DNA of 64,000 nt from assembly GCA_027533395.1 (NCBI GenBank), contig JAPZUF010000004.1, forward strand, positions 124,001 to 188,000, given 5' to 3'. Positions 44,363-51,712 of this stretch are shown here, in pieces; the first letter of the stretch is position 1, and every line of letters starts with the position of its first letter. A program made the translations under genes and the position numbers. The DNA is from Cyclobacteriaceae bacterium (lineage in GTDB: Bacteria; Bacteroidota; Bacteroidia; Cytophagales; Cyclobacteriaceae). The notes beneath the pieces are model-generated. The model was not told the DNA's origin, searched no databases, and saw only the letters and a program-made list of their open reading frames with translations.

Positions 44363-44904
44363 AACCATCATTTTTTCTTTCTCTTTTCATCGCCTTATTC
44401 TTGATGAGCTGTGCCTCCTCTCCCTTTGGCAAAAAAGTAAAAGAACCCTTCATCGGATCAGCTTACGAATCTACCAATCGTTTTTGGCGTGCATCCGGCA
44501 AAGGCCAAAGTACGCAAGACAACATTGCGCGTGGCAAAGCCGATATCGATGCAAAAGCACAATTGGCCGGCCAAGTGAACACAACCATGAAACAAGTTGC
44601 TGACCAATACCTAGGGCAAACTGAAAATGCTAATGCTGCAGATGTAGCCGATAAATTCCAAAGTTTGGTAAGGCAAGTTATGAACACAGATATTGCCGAC
44701 CTGAGAAAAATTGGTGAAAAGAAATATTATGATGAGAAAACGAAAGAATATACCGTTTTTATCGCCTACGAAATAAAAAAGAATGCCATGCTTCGCTTTA
44801 TGAAAAAGCAAGCGAAAGTCGACCAGAAAATAGACGAAAGACAAAGAGCGGTCATCGAAAAAATTATTGATGAAGAGTTAGCAAAAACGGAAGACGATCA
44901 ATAA
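44359..44904 (+). CDS. LPP20-family lipoprotein
   Basis: A 181-residue protein with a lipoprotein signal (FFLSLFIALFLMSCASSPFGKK, lipobox LMSC) and the LPP20 domain: 'RFWRASGKGQSTQDNIARGKADIDAKAQLAGQVNTTMKQVADQYL' and 'EKKYYDEKTKEYTVFIAYEIKKNAML'. It is predicted to be lipid-anchored, and its function is unknown. It is coupled to the asparagine-synthetase-like gene by an ATGA overlap. A hairpin follows 36 bp downstream. Confidence 0.82.
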   Translation: MKPSFFLSLFIALFLMSCASSPFGKKVKEPFIGSAYESTNRFWRASGKGQSTQDNIARGKADIDAKAQLAGQVNTTMKQVADQYLGQTENANAADVADKFQSLVRQVMNTDIADLRKIGEKKYYDEKTKEYTVFIAYEIKKNAMLRFMKKQAKVDQKIDERQRAVIEKIIDEELAKTEDDQ

Positions 44905-44939
44905 GTAAAAGATTAAACAAACCATTTAAAGAATAATCG

Positions 44940-44963
44940 AAGCCGGCCCCAAAGCCGGCTTTG
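44940..44963 (+). terminator. Intrinsic terminator after the LPP20 gene
   Basis: GC-rich stem AAGCCGGC (44940-44947) with GCCGGCTT (44954-44961), 6-nt loop. The T run is short (TTTG), and its last bases double as the glyA -33 box. Confidence 0.75.
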
Positions 44964-44990
44964 TCGTTCGCTCGCGTTAATGTAATTTTG
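44960..44990 (+). promoter_or_regulatory. glyA promoter
   Basis: TTTG (44960-44963), 19-bp spacer and TAATTTTG (44983-44990) match the Bacteroidota consensus at both boxes. The -7 box ends 27 bp before the glyA ATG. It is one of the clearest promoters in the window and overlaps the preceding terminator. Confidence 0.75.
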
Positions 44991-45017
44991 AAACTTCACT
45001 GAGTAAGCACAAATCCA

Positions 45018-46286
45018 ATGAAACGCGACAAAGTCATATTCGATTTAATCCAGAAAGAAAACGAACGCCAGCAACACGGTATCGAACTTATTGCCTCCGA
45101 AAATTTTACCTCTACTCAGGTAATGAAGGCGCAAGGTTCAGTTTTAACCAACAAATATGCAGAAGGCTTACCAGGCAAACGCTATTATGGTGGTTGCGAA
45201 GTAGTAGATGAGATTGAACAATTGGCTATCGATCGCGCTAAAGAATTGTTCGGTGCAGAATGGGCCAACGTGCAACCTCACTCGGGCGCGCAAGCCAACG
45301 CAGCCGTTATGCTGGCTTGCTTAAAACCTGGAGATAAAATTTTAGGTTTTGATTTGTCTCATGGTGGTCACTTAACGCATGGTTCGCCCGTAAACTTTTC
45401 AGGCAAATTGTATCAACCTAGCTTTTATGGTGTAGAACAAGAAACAGGATTAATCGATTTCGATAAAGTAATTGCCACAGCAGAAAAAGAAAAACCGAAG
45501 ATGATTATCTGCGGAGCATCTGCTTACAGCCGCGATTGGGATTACAAAAAATTGCGCGAAGCAGCTGATCGCGTTGGCGCAGTTTTATTAGCCGATATTT
45601 CGCACCCAGCAGGTTTAATTGCGCGTGGCTTATTGAATGACCCGATGGAATATTGCCACATCGTAACCACTACCACACACAAAACCTTGCGCGGACCGCG
45701 TGGAGGTTTAATCATGGTTGGCAAAAACATCGACAACCCGTTTGGTTTAAAAACACCAAAAGGCGAACTGCGCAAGTTAGGTTCTGTGTTAGACTCAGGC
45801 GTGTTTCCGGGTACACAAGGCGGACCGTTAGAACATGTGATTGCAGCCAAAGCAATTGCTTTTCAGGAAGCCTTATCAGACGAATATTTTGCATACATCA
45901 TGCAAGTAGCTAAAAATGCAAAAGCCATGGCACAAGCCTTTGTAGATAAAGGATATAAAATTATTTCCGGTGGAACAGACAACCATTTAATGTTGATTGA
46001 TTTACGCTCGAAAAATTTAACCGGAAAAATTGCAGAAGAATCTTTGATTAAAGCCGACATCACCATTAATAAAAACATGGTGCCTTTCGATACACAATCT
46101 CCGATGGTTACATCAGGCATGCGCATAGGTACACCAGCCATCACAACACGTGGTATGAAAGAAAAAGACGTGGTGAAGGTAGTTGAACTGATTGACGAAG
46201 CTTTACAAAAACCAACAGACGACAAGCATTTAAAAAGTGTGAAAAAGAAAGTAAACAGATTGATGGAGAAGTTTCCGTTGTATTAA
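45018..46286 (+). CDS. glyA: Serine hydroxymethyltransferase
   Basis: A PLP enzyme that converts serine and tetrahydrofolate to glycine and 5,10-methylene-THF. The 422-residue protein has [41 protein letters not shown], '[13 protein letters not shown]', and the PLP-Lys segment [17 protein letters not shown] (Lys about residue 225). '[24 protein letters not shown]' is also conserved. It has its own promoter and is followed 27 bp later by tatC. The supply of one-carbon units and glycine fits core metabolism. Confidence 0.98.
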   Translation: MKRDKVIFDLIQKENERQQHGIELIASENFTSTQVMKAQGSVLTNKYAEGLPGKRYYGGCEVVDEIEQLAIDRAKELFGAEWANVQPHSGAQANAAVMLACLKPGDKILGFDLSHGGHLTHGSPVNFSGKLYQPSFYGVEQETGLIDFDKVIATAEKEKPKMIICGASAYSRDWDYKKLREAADRVGAVLLADISHPAGLIARGLLNDPMEYCHIVTTTTHKTLRGPRGGLIMVGKNIDNPFGLKTPKGELRKLGSVLDSGVFPGTQGGPLEHVIAAKAIAFQEALSDEYFAYIMQVAKNAKAMAQAFVDKGYKIISGGTDNHLMLIDLRSKNLTGKIAEESLIKADITINKNMVPFDTQSPMVTSGMRIGTPAITTRGMKEKDVVKVVELIDEALQKPTDDKHLKSVKKKVNRLMEKFPLY

Positions 46287-46313
46287 TGCTTGTGTTTTTG
46301 TTGATCGATTTGT

Positions 46314-47132
46314 ATGAGTGAAGAAAAAGAGATGTCGTTTTTAGATCACCTGGAAGAACTCCGGTGGCATGTGATGAAGGCTTTAGTAGTGATTATTGTT
46401 TTCACCATTGCCGCTTTTGTTTTTGCAGAATGGATTTTTCATAACATCGTATTTGCGCCTGCCCGCCCCGATTTTGTAACCTTTCAATGGTTGTGCGGCC
46501 TCAGCCAAGACCTTTGTGTGGAGGTTATCCCCATGAAATTGCAAAGTCGCACTATGACGGGCCAATTCGCTATGCAACTTACTTCATCTTTTGTAATTGG
46601 ATTGATCGTTGGGTTTCCTTATTTGTGTTTCGAACTATGGAAATTTGTTAGACCAGGTTTACGCAAAAAAGAACAGAAAAAATCGCGTGGGGCAGTAGCC
46701 ATTGTTTCGCTATTATTTTTTATAGGTGTGTTGTTTGGATATTACGTGGTAGCCCCCATGACAATTTATTTTTTGAGTACCTATCAAATCAGTGATATGA
46801 TATCCAATGAATTTGATATTACTTCTTACGTATCAACTGTTGTATCGCTGGTATTTGGAAGTGGAGCATTATTTCAACTACCGGTTATCATTTATTTTTT
46901 AACGCGCATTGGTATTGTAACACCAATGTTTTTAAGAAGATACAGAAGACATTCAATCGTTATCATTTTAATACTGGCGGCTATTGTAACACCTCCCGAT
47001 CCGTTTAGCCAAACGATTATTGCCATTCCCTTGTATCTCCTTTTCGAATTGAGTATTTTCATATCAGCACGCACCTATAAAAATATGTTGCGACAAGAAA
47101 TGGAAGAAGAACTTAAATCCACCACACGATGA
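46314..47132 (+). CDS. tatC: Twin-arginine translocase subunit TatC
   Basis: A 272-residue inner-membrane protein with six helices. N-terminal MSEEKEMSFLDHLEELRWHVMKALVVI contains the family's conserved FxxHLxELR, and 'FGYYVVAPMTIYFL', 'VVSLVFGSGALFQLPVIIYFLTRIGIVTP' and 'PDPFSQTIIAIPLYLLFELSIFI' are standard. TatC recognises the RR signal of folded exported proteins; no tatA is visible here. A roughly 50-residue periplasmic loop insertion near the N-terminus ('APARPDFVTFQWLCGLSQDLCVEVIPMKLQS') is typical of Bacteroidota. It overlaps rpiB by 4 bp. Confidence 0.97.
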   Translation: MSEEKEMSFLDHLEELRWHVMKALVVIIVFTIAAFVFAEWIFHNIVFAPARPDFVTFQWLCGLSQDLCVEVIPMKLQSRTMTGQFAMQLTSSFVIGLIVGFPYLCFELWKFVRPGLRKKEQKKSRGAVAIVSLLFFIGVLFGYYVVAPMTIYFLSTYQISDMISNEFDITSYVSTVVSLVFGSGALFQLPVIIYFLTRIGIVTPMFLRRYRRHSIVIILILAAIVTPPDPFSQTIIAIPLYLLFELSIFISARTYKNMLRQEMEEELKSTTR

Positions 47133-47566
47133 AACCCACCATAGCCATAGGCAGCGATCATGCCGGATTTGAATATAAAACAGCGTTGTTGCAATGGTTG
47201 CAAAACAATGGCTATACTGTTAAAGATTTTGGAACTTATTCCCTAGAAGCAGCCGATTATCCAGACTTTGCTCACCCGGTTGCCGATGCAGTTGAGAAAA
47301 AAGAATTTGATTTAGGTGTTTTATTGTGTGGCTCAGCCAATGGTGTAGCTATCACAGCCAATAAACACCAGGGCATACGTGCAGCTATATGCTGGACAAA
47401 AGAAATTGCTGCACTCGCTCGCCAGCATAACAACGCCAATGTTGTTTGCATTCCGGCACGATTTACTGCTGTACAACAAGCGGAAAGTATTTTGCAAACT
47501 TTTTTATCTACTCCTTTCGAAGGTGGGCGACATGAAAAGCGTGTGCAGAAAATTGCTTGTAGTTAA
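47129..47566 (+). CDS. rpiB: Ribose 5-phosphate isomerase B
   Basis: A 145-residue enzyme interconverting ribose-5-P and ribulose-5-P in the pentose phosphate pathway. Motifs IAIGSDHAGFEYKTAL, 'YPDFAHPVADAVEKKEFDLGVLLCGSANGVAITANKHQGIRAA' (with the catalytic Cys) and 'HNNANVVCIPARF' fit the RpiB/LacAB family. It overlaps tatC by ATGA. Its 3' end faces the LytTR gene 11 bp away. Confidence 0.96.
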   Translation: MKPTIAIGSDHAGFEYKTALLQWLQNNGYTVKDFGTYSLEAADYPDFAHPVADAVEKKEFDLGVLLCGSANGVAITANKHQGIRAAICWTKEIAALARQHNNANVVCIPARFTAVQQAESILQTFLSTPFEGGRHEKRVQKIACS

Positions 47567-47577
47567 AAATTCTTTCG

Positions 47578-48312
47578 CTATAACCCCAATACTTTTCTAA
47601 GCTTGGTATAACCGGCAGGACTAACCTGTAACTTTTTGTTATTGCGTAACACCGCTACGTAATTGTCTTTTTCCATTGGTTCAAGTTTATTGATTTCTTT
47701 GATGTTCAATAAAAATGAGCGATGAATTCGTACGAATGATTGTGCCGATAAAGCCTCCTCGAAGAACGACATGGTTTTCTTTTTCAAGTAAAATCCATCA
47801 GCTGTGTGAATCTTTACATAATCATCATAAGATTCGAAGTAATGAATTTGTTCGATGGGAATGATCACAATATCGTTTCCTTTTTTTACAACAACCCTGT
47901 TGTTTTCATCGGGTTGCATGTTTCGTTTTTCTAAAATGGTTTTGGTTTCTTCTTTATTTTGCCGGGCTTGCGCTAAAACTTTCTGCATGGCTTTATCAAA
48001 TCGCTCTTGCGAAAAAGGTTTTAATAAATAATCGATAGCGTTGGCTTCAAAAGCTTTCATCGCATATTCATCGAACGCAGTGGTGAAAATAACAGTTGGT
48101 GGTTCTTCCAATAACTCCAACATTTCGAAGCCATTGATTTTTGGCATCTGCACATCTAAAAAAATAAAATCAGGAGAAAATTTTTGAATGGCTTTCACAC
48201 CTTCATAACCATCCTGGCACTCCGCTTCAATTGTTATCTCAGGATATTGCAGTAGAAATTTTTTCACGATGCTGCGCGCCAAAGGTTCGTCATCAATGAT
48301 AATGGCTTTCAT
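47578..48312 (-). CDS. LytTR-family response regulator
   Basis: A 244-residue DNA-binding regulator. The receiver has the acidic DD pair (IIIDDEPLARSIV), phosphoacceptor Asp 53 (FIFLDVQMPKINGFEML), and Lys 98 (DYLLKPFSQERFDKAM). The C-terminal LytTR domain has 'NRVVVKKGNDIVIIPIEQIHYFESYDDYVKIHTADGFYLKKKTMSFFEEALSAQSFVRIHRSFLLNIKEIN'. It is separated by 2 bp from the LytS-type kinase gene, its probable partner. Confidence 0.95.
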   Translation of the reverse strand: MKAIIIDDEPLARSIVKKFLLQYPEITIEAECQDGYEGVKAIQKFSPDFIFLDVQMPKINGFEMLELLEEPPTVIFTTAFDEYAMKAFEANAIDYLLKPFSQERFDKAMQKVLAQARQNKEETKTILEKRNMQPDENNRVVVKKGNDIVIIPIEQIHYFESYDDYVKIHTADGFYLKKKTMSFFEEALSAQSFVRIHRSFLLNIKEINKLEPMEKDNYVAVLRNNKKLQVSPAGYTKLRKVLGL

Positions 48313-48314
48313 GG

Positions 48315-49337
48315 TTATTGTGGGATTCGAAGGCTGGTTATAAAAGTATTTTCGCGTTGTTCTGTCTTTAATAAATCATTTCTATTGTATAATAAAAATA
48401 ATCTGCGTTGGATGCTGCTTAAACCAAAACCGGTTCCTTTCATGCTGGCGGCACTATCGCTATCAAAAGGGTTGCTGGTGTCAATCCACAAATCATTTTC
48501 TTTTTTGATGATGGTGAGTTGAATAGTTGTTTCTGCTAACGTACCGTACAAACCAAATTTAATTGCATTTTCAACAATAGGTTGCAGCAATAAAGAAGGA
48601 ATTTTGCATTGTAGTGTTTCAGGCTCAGTTGCTATTTTGGTTATCAGTCGATGCCCAAATCGAACTTTTTCTATATCGAGGTAGAGCGATAACAATTTTA
48701 ATTCTTCTTCTACTAATACAAACTGATTGTCTTTGCGCATGGTTCCTCTCAGAAAATCTGAAAGTTGTTGCACCATTTTTTGTGCTTTATCTGTATCTAA
48801 TAAAACTAACGCTTGTATCGAGTTTAAACTATTAAATAAAAAATGAGGTTGAAGTTGCATGCGCAAATTGCTTAGCTCTGCTTGTCTGGCTAATTCTTCG
48901 CTTGCTTTTTTTCTATTCTCGGTTTCGTTTTTATCATTGACATAGGCCCAAAACCACGTAAGCAAAGCAATGAGCATCAACATCAATAAATTATAAGATA
49001 ACCTTACTATAAAAGTTTCTTGCAGAAATGTTGAGTAAGCTACATCATCAAACAAATAATCTATACTGTATTGTTGACACGAAGTTGTAGCCCAGGCTAG
49101 TAATACATTCCATCCGATTACAAATAAAGCATTGCGTGAACCTGGCTGGTAAAACTTCATCAACGTATGTACTACATATCCAAAGCAAGCAAGAAAAAAT
49201 TGTGTGAGAACGGCATCCGTTAAAGCAAATTGAAGGGAATAATTTTGAGCATAAAGAAGATACGATTGTTCAGCAGTCCATAACAAACTCCAAAGCAAGT
49301 ATCCAATAATTACTTTTGTTCGTATGCTCAGGTTCAT
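48315..49337 (-). CDS. LytS-type sensor histidine kinase
   Basis: A 340-residue membrane kinase. About four hydrophobic helices at residues 8-130 form the sensor part. The His_kinase domain shows LRMQLQPHFLFNSLNSIQAL (His 165) and 'EEELKLLSLYLDIEKVRF'; the ATPase part has 'IPSLLLQPIVENAIKFGLYG' (N-box) and 'GTGFGLSSIQRRLFLLY'. No separate extracytoplasmic sensor domain is seen, so the stimulus is likely sensed in the membrane or by the accessory LiaF-like protein. It overlaps the DUF4288 gene by 4 bp. Confidence 0.93.
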   Translation of the reverse strand: MNLSIRTKVIIGYLLWSLLWTAEQSYLLYAQNYSLQFALTDAVLTQFFLACFGYVVHTLMKFYQPGSRNALFVIGWNVLLAWATTSCQQYSIDYLFDDVAYSTFLQETFIVRLSYNLLMLMLIALLTWFWAYVNDKNETENRKKASEELARQAELSNLRMQLQPHFLFNSLNSIQALVLLDTDKAQKMVQQLSDFLRGTMRKDNQFVLVEEELKLLSLYLDIEKVRFGHRLITKIATEPETLQCKIPSLLLQPIVENAIKFGLYGTLAETTIQLTIIKKENDLWIDTSNPFDSDSAASMKGTGFGLSSIQRRLFLLYNRNDLLKTEQRENTFITSLRIPQ

Positions 49338-49678
49338 TGGGCAGCAGCTAAATAATGTAAACTTTCTGCTTTAGCATGGATGATGCTTTCGTAGTGTTCA
49401 TCTTGTTTATGCTCGCTAACGCTGGAATAAATTTCAACTCCATCTTGTAAACTTTGTATGCAATAAATATCTGCAATGTTTACAAACTCCCATTTCACTT
49501 TTTTATTGTTTTTTACCTCTTGCTGGTCTTCTTCTTGTATGCCAATGGTTCTGGCTTTTAAAATGGCTTCTTCCAACGAAGAAGCCATGATGATGCGCAA
49601 GGTTTCGTCATACTGTTCTAGCTCAGCTGTTTTGCTGGTTACAATTTTGAAAACGATGCGGGCAACGTACCAGTTCAT
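49334..49678 (-). CDS. DUF4288 domain protein
   Basis: A 114-residue protein beginning MNWYVARIVFKIVTSKTAELEQYDETLRIIMASSLEEAILKARTIG, followed by 'VKWEFVNIADIYCIQSLQDGVEIYSSV', the usual DUF4288 pattern. No signal peptide. Function unknown, but it is embedded between a LiaF-like membrane protein and a LytS/LytR pair in overlapping genes, suggesting an accessory role in that signalling pathway. Confidence 0.85.
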   Translation of the reverse strand: MNWYVARIVFKIVTSKTAELEQYDETLRIIMASSLEEAILKARTIGIQEEDQQEVKNNKKVKWEFVNIADIYCIQSLQDGVEIYSSVSEHKQDEHYESIIHAKAESLHYLAAAQ

Positions 49679-49685
49679 AGTGCTG

Positions 49686-50402
49686 TTAGTAACTTTTAAT
49701 TTCTAATCCACCTAATATAGAGGTTCCACTGATTACCAAAACTTTGTTTTCGTCTATGTTTCCTTGTACTGGGCGTTTGTCATCTATGCCGCCTAAAATA
49801 GAAACTACTTCGCTGGTTTGGATTCTCCAATGAGAGGGCACAATCAATTTTGTTCCGCCCATAATTTGTGTAATCTCTAATGCTACTTTGCCTTGTATGT
49901 CAGCTTGCATCATGTTGATTTCAGTGCCACCCATAATGGTTACTGATTCACCTCCTCTGAAATCTTTGGTGATGATGTTTTTATTGCCTCCAAAAATCGA
50001 AACAGATTCCCAGTATCCATCTTTGTTTACTTCTTGTACGTGGGCATTTCCCCAACTGTCTTCGTTATTTTTCTTTGGTTTAAAAATAATGTAAGCGCCA
50101 ATGCTTATCAGTACCACGGGCACTATAAACTGGCCAATCGATAAATCAATAAAGTTTTTATCTACCAAAAACAAAGTGCCTACAAATAACCCTACTAACC
50201 AAAAACCAGGTTTAAAATTATTTTTTCCGCCAACAAAAAGAGAGATAGCGATAACCAACATTGGCCAGGTAAGAATCCAGCCCGGAATACCGATTTGAAG
50301 ACTTTTAGCTAATAAAACCAATCCAATTACTAATAATACAATGCCTGTAAAAATTCGGCCTGATCGGTTTTCTGATGAGGTGTTGTTCTGATTGTTTTCC
50401 AT
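49686..50402 (-). CDS. LiaF-like membrane protein (DUF5668 plus beta-helix)
   Basis: A 238-residue protein with about four N-terminal helices (from RIFTGIVLLVIGLVLLAKS to 'QFIVPVVLISIGAYIIF') and a C-terminal repetitive beta domain: 'SVSIFGGNKNIITKDFRGGESVTIMGGTEINMMQADIQGKVALEITQIMGGTKLIVP' and 'VVSILGGIDDKRP'. This matches LiaF/VraT-type cell-wall stress proteins, which modulate LiaS-type kinases in Firmicutes. It heads an operon with DUF4288, LytS and LytR genes. 7 bp separate it from the DUF4288 gene. Confidence 0.85.
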   Translation of the reverse strand: MENNQNNTSSENRSGRIFTGIVLLVIGLVLLAKSLQIGIPGWILTWPMLVIAISLFVGGKNNFKPGFWLVGLFVGTLFLVDKNFIDLSIGQFIVPVVLISIGAYIIFKPKKNNEDSWGNAHVQEVNKDGYWESVSIFGGNKNIITKDFRGGESVTIMGGTEINMMQADIQGKVALEITQIMGGTKLIVPSHWRIQTSEVVSILGGIDDKRPVQGNIDENKVLVISGTSILGGLEIKSY

Positions 50403-50477
50403 ATGCTTGAATTTATACCCGAATTAACGCGTATCCGACTTGATAGACCATTGCCAATAGGCCATGCCCATACGAAA

Positions 50478-50519
50478 GTAGGTAAACAGGGGGAAAATGT
50501 AGGTGAACCTGGAGAAATG
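50478..50519 (+). repeat. Two 21-bp tandem imperfect repeat units
   Basis: 50478-50498 and 50499-50519 are adjacent and agree at 15 of 21 positions. They lie in the 189-bp region between the divergent LiaF-like and radical SAM genes. The reading frame 50403-50528 (41 codons) runs through them as VGKQGEN-VGEPGEM; I do not consider it a supported gene. I see no other clear element in this gap except a short inverted repeat (GACA/TGTC) after it. Confidence 0.5.
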
Positions 50520-50591
50520 ATTTTCTGACAACGGCTGTCGGCATGCCATAAAACACTTGTGCTATTATGTAGGCTTGCGTAGCATTATACC

Positions 50592-51557
50592 ATGGTTGAG
50601 GAATCGTACAAAAAAGGAAGAGGTGCCCAGATAAAACCTGCTAATCGTTTTAGTAAGGTATCGCTAGAAAAAGAACATATCGAAGGGATTGATGATTTTA
50701 CAGAGTCGGATATTCGCACACAATTTTTCATGGAAAAAGCTGCGAGTATTGTAAACGTTGTAAATAGTCCTGATGTAGGCATGCAATACTCGGTTAATCC
50801 CTATCAAGGATGCGAACATGGTTGTGTGTATTGTTACGCACGCAACAGCCACGAGTATTGGGCCTTTAATGCGGGCCTCGATTTCGAAAGTAAAATTGTT
50901 GTGAAAGAAAATGCGCCAGCCTTATTAGAAAAATTTTTGTTAGCACAAACGTGGCAACCAGCACCTATTAGTTTGTCGGGCAATACGGATTGCTACCAAC
51001 CTGCTGAACGAAAATTTAAAATCACCAGGCAGTTGTTAAGCATTTTAGCAAAGTATAAAAATCCGGTAAGTATCATTACTAAAAACAGTTTGGTGCTGCG
51101 CGATGTAGATATATTGAAAGATTTAGCTAGCGAAAACTTAGTGCATGTATATGTGTCTATTACTTCGTTAGATGAAGAAGTAAGACAACTGCTTGAGCCG
51201 CGCACGGCCACTGCAAAAAAGAGATTGATGGTTATCGAAACCTTAGCTAAAGCCAATATTCCGGTTGGCGTAATGGTGGCACCGATTATTCCTGCTATTA
51301 ATCAACATGAAATTTCCAACATTGTAAAAGCTGCTGCGGATGCCGGTGCGTATGCAGCCAACATGATTGTGGTACGATTAAATGGAGCCATCGCTTCTAT
51401 TTTTAAAGATTGGTTGAAAAAGAATTACCCTGATCGGCATGAAAAAGTGATTCATCAGATTGAATCTTTACATGGTGGTAGAGTAAACGATAGTAGATTA
51501 GGAAAACGCATGCGCGGTGAGGGAGAGTTCGCTGAATTAATTCAACAACAATTTTAA
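50592..51557 (+). CDS. PA0069-type radical SAM protein, ended early by an in-frame TAA
   Basis: A 321-residue radical SAM enzyme of the PA0069/spore-photoproduct-lyase-like group. The 4Fe-4S motif NPYQGCEHGCVYCYAR has Cys-x3-Cys-x2-Cys at about residues 75-82, preceded by 'KAASIVNVVNSPDVGMQYSVNPY'. 'SLSGNTDCYQPAERKFKITRQLL' and 'VGVMVAPIIPAINQHEI' are family features. The expected C-terminal tail (about 29 residues, ending LTLF) follows in the same frame immediately after the stop. The reaction catalysed by PA0069 proteins is not settled. The first ATG, at 50592, fits the family. Confidence 0.9.
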   Translation: MVEESYKKGRGAQIKPANRFSKVSLEKEHIEGIDDFTESDIRTQFFMEKAASIVNVVNSPDVGMQYSVNPYQGCEHGCVYCYARNSHEYWAFNAGLDFESKIVVKENAPALLEKFLLAQTWQPAPISLSGNTDCYQPAERKFKITRQLLSILAKYKNPVSIITKNSLVLRDVDILKDLASENLVHVYVSITSLDEEVRQLLEPRTATAKKRLMVIETLAKANIPVGVMVAPIIPAINQHEISNIVKAAADAGAYAANMIVVRLNGAIASIFKDWLKKNYPDRHEKVIHQIESLHGGRVNDSRLGKRMRGEGEFAELIQQQF

Positions 51558-51647
51558 ATGGCGAAGAGAAAATATCTGGTTGGCAAACAAATGCCACCTT
51601 ACAATTTAACTGCCTTTAGAAAAGGCGGTGTGTTGACTTTATTTTGA
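51555..51647 (+). pseudogene. C-terminal tail of the radical SAM gene, separated by the TAA at 51555-51557
   Basis: Directly after TAA 51555-51557, in the same frame, 29 codons run from ATG 51558 to TGA 51647, encoding MAKRKYLVGKQMPPYNLTAF and then RKGGVLTLF. The segment resembles the ending of PA0069-family proteins, and the TAA replaces one codon, plausibly AAA. The tail has not decayed, so the stop is recent, read through, or an assembly error. Confidence 0.75.
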
Positions 51648-51662
51648 TAGCTCATAAAAGAG

Positions 51663-51690
51663 AAAAGACCACTCTTTTGAGTGGCCTTTT
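51663..51690. terminator. Bidirectional terminator between the radical SAM and TonB receptor genes
   Basis: Hairpin AAAAG-A-CCACTC (51663-51674) with GAGTGG-C-CTTTT (51679-51690), loop TTTT, one A/C mismatch. The A and T tracts flanking the stem provide T runs on both strands, as expected between converging genes. Confidence 0.82.
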
Positions 51691-51712
51691 GCTAAACTAA
51701 TAAACCAAAAAA

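Noticed and set aside
45542-45850. Long antisense reading frame inside glyA (and similar ones on either strand of other genes)
   Set aside because: It lies wholly within a well-supported coding gene, has no promoter or family resemblance, and such shadow frames are common where the sense codons are strongly biased.
50403-50528. 41-codon frame in the LiaF-radical SAM gap
   Set aside because: It has no hydrophobic or domain-like feature, no clear RBS or promoter, and its repeats can be explained by the DNA duplication alone.
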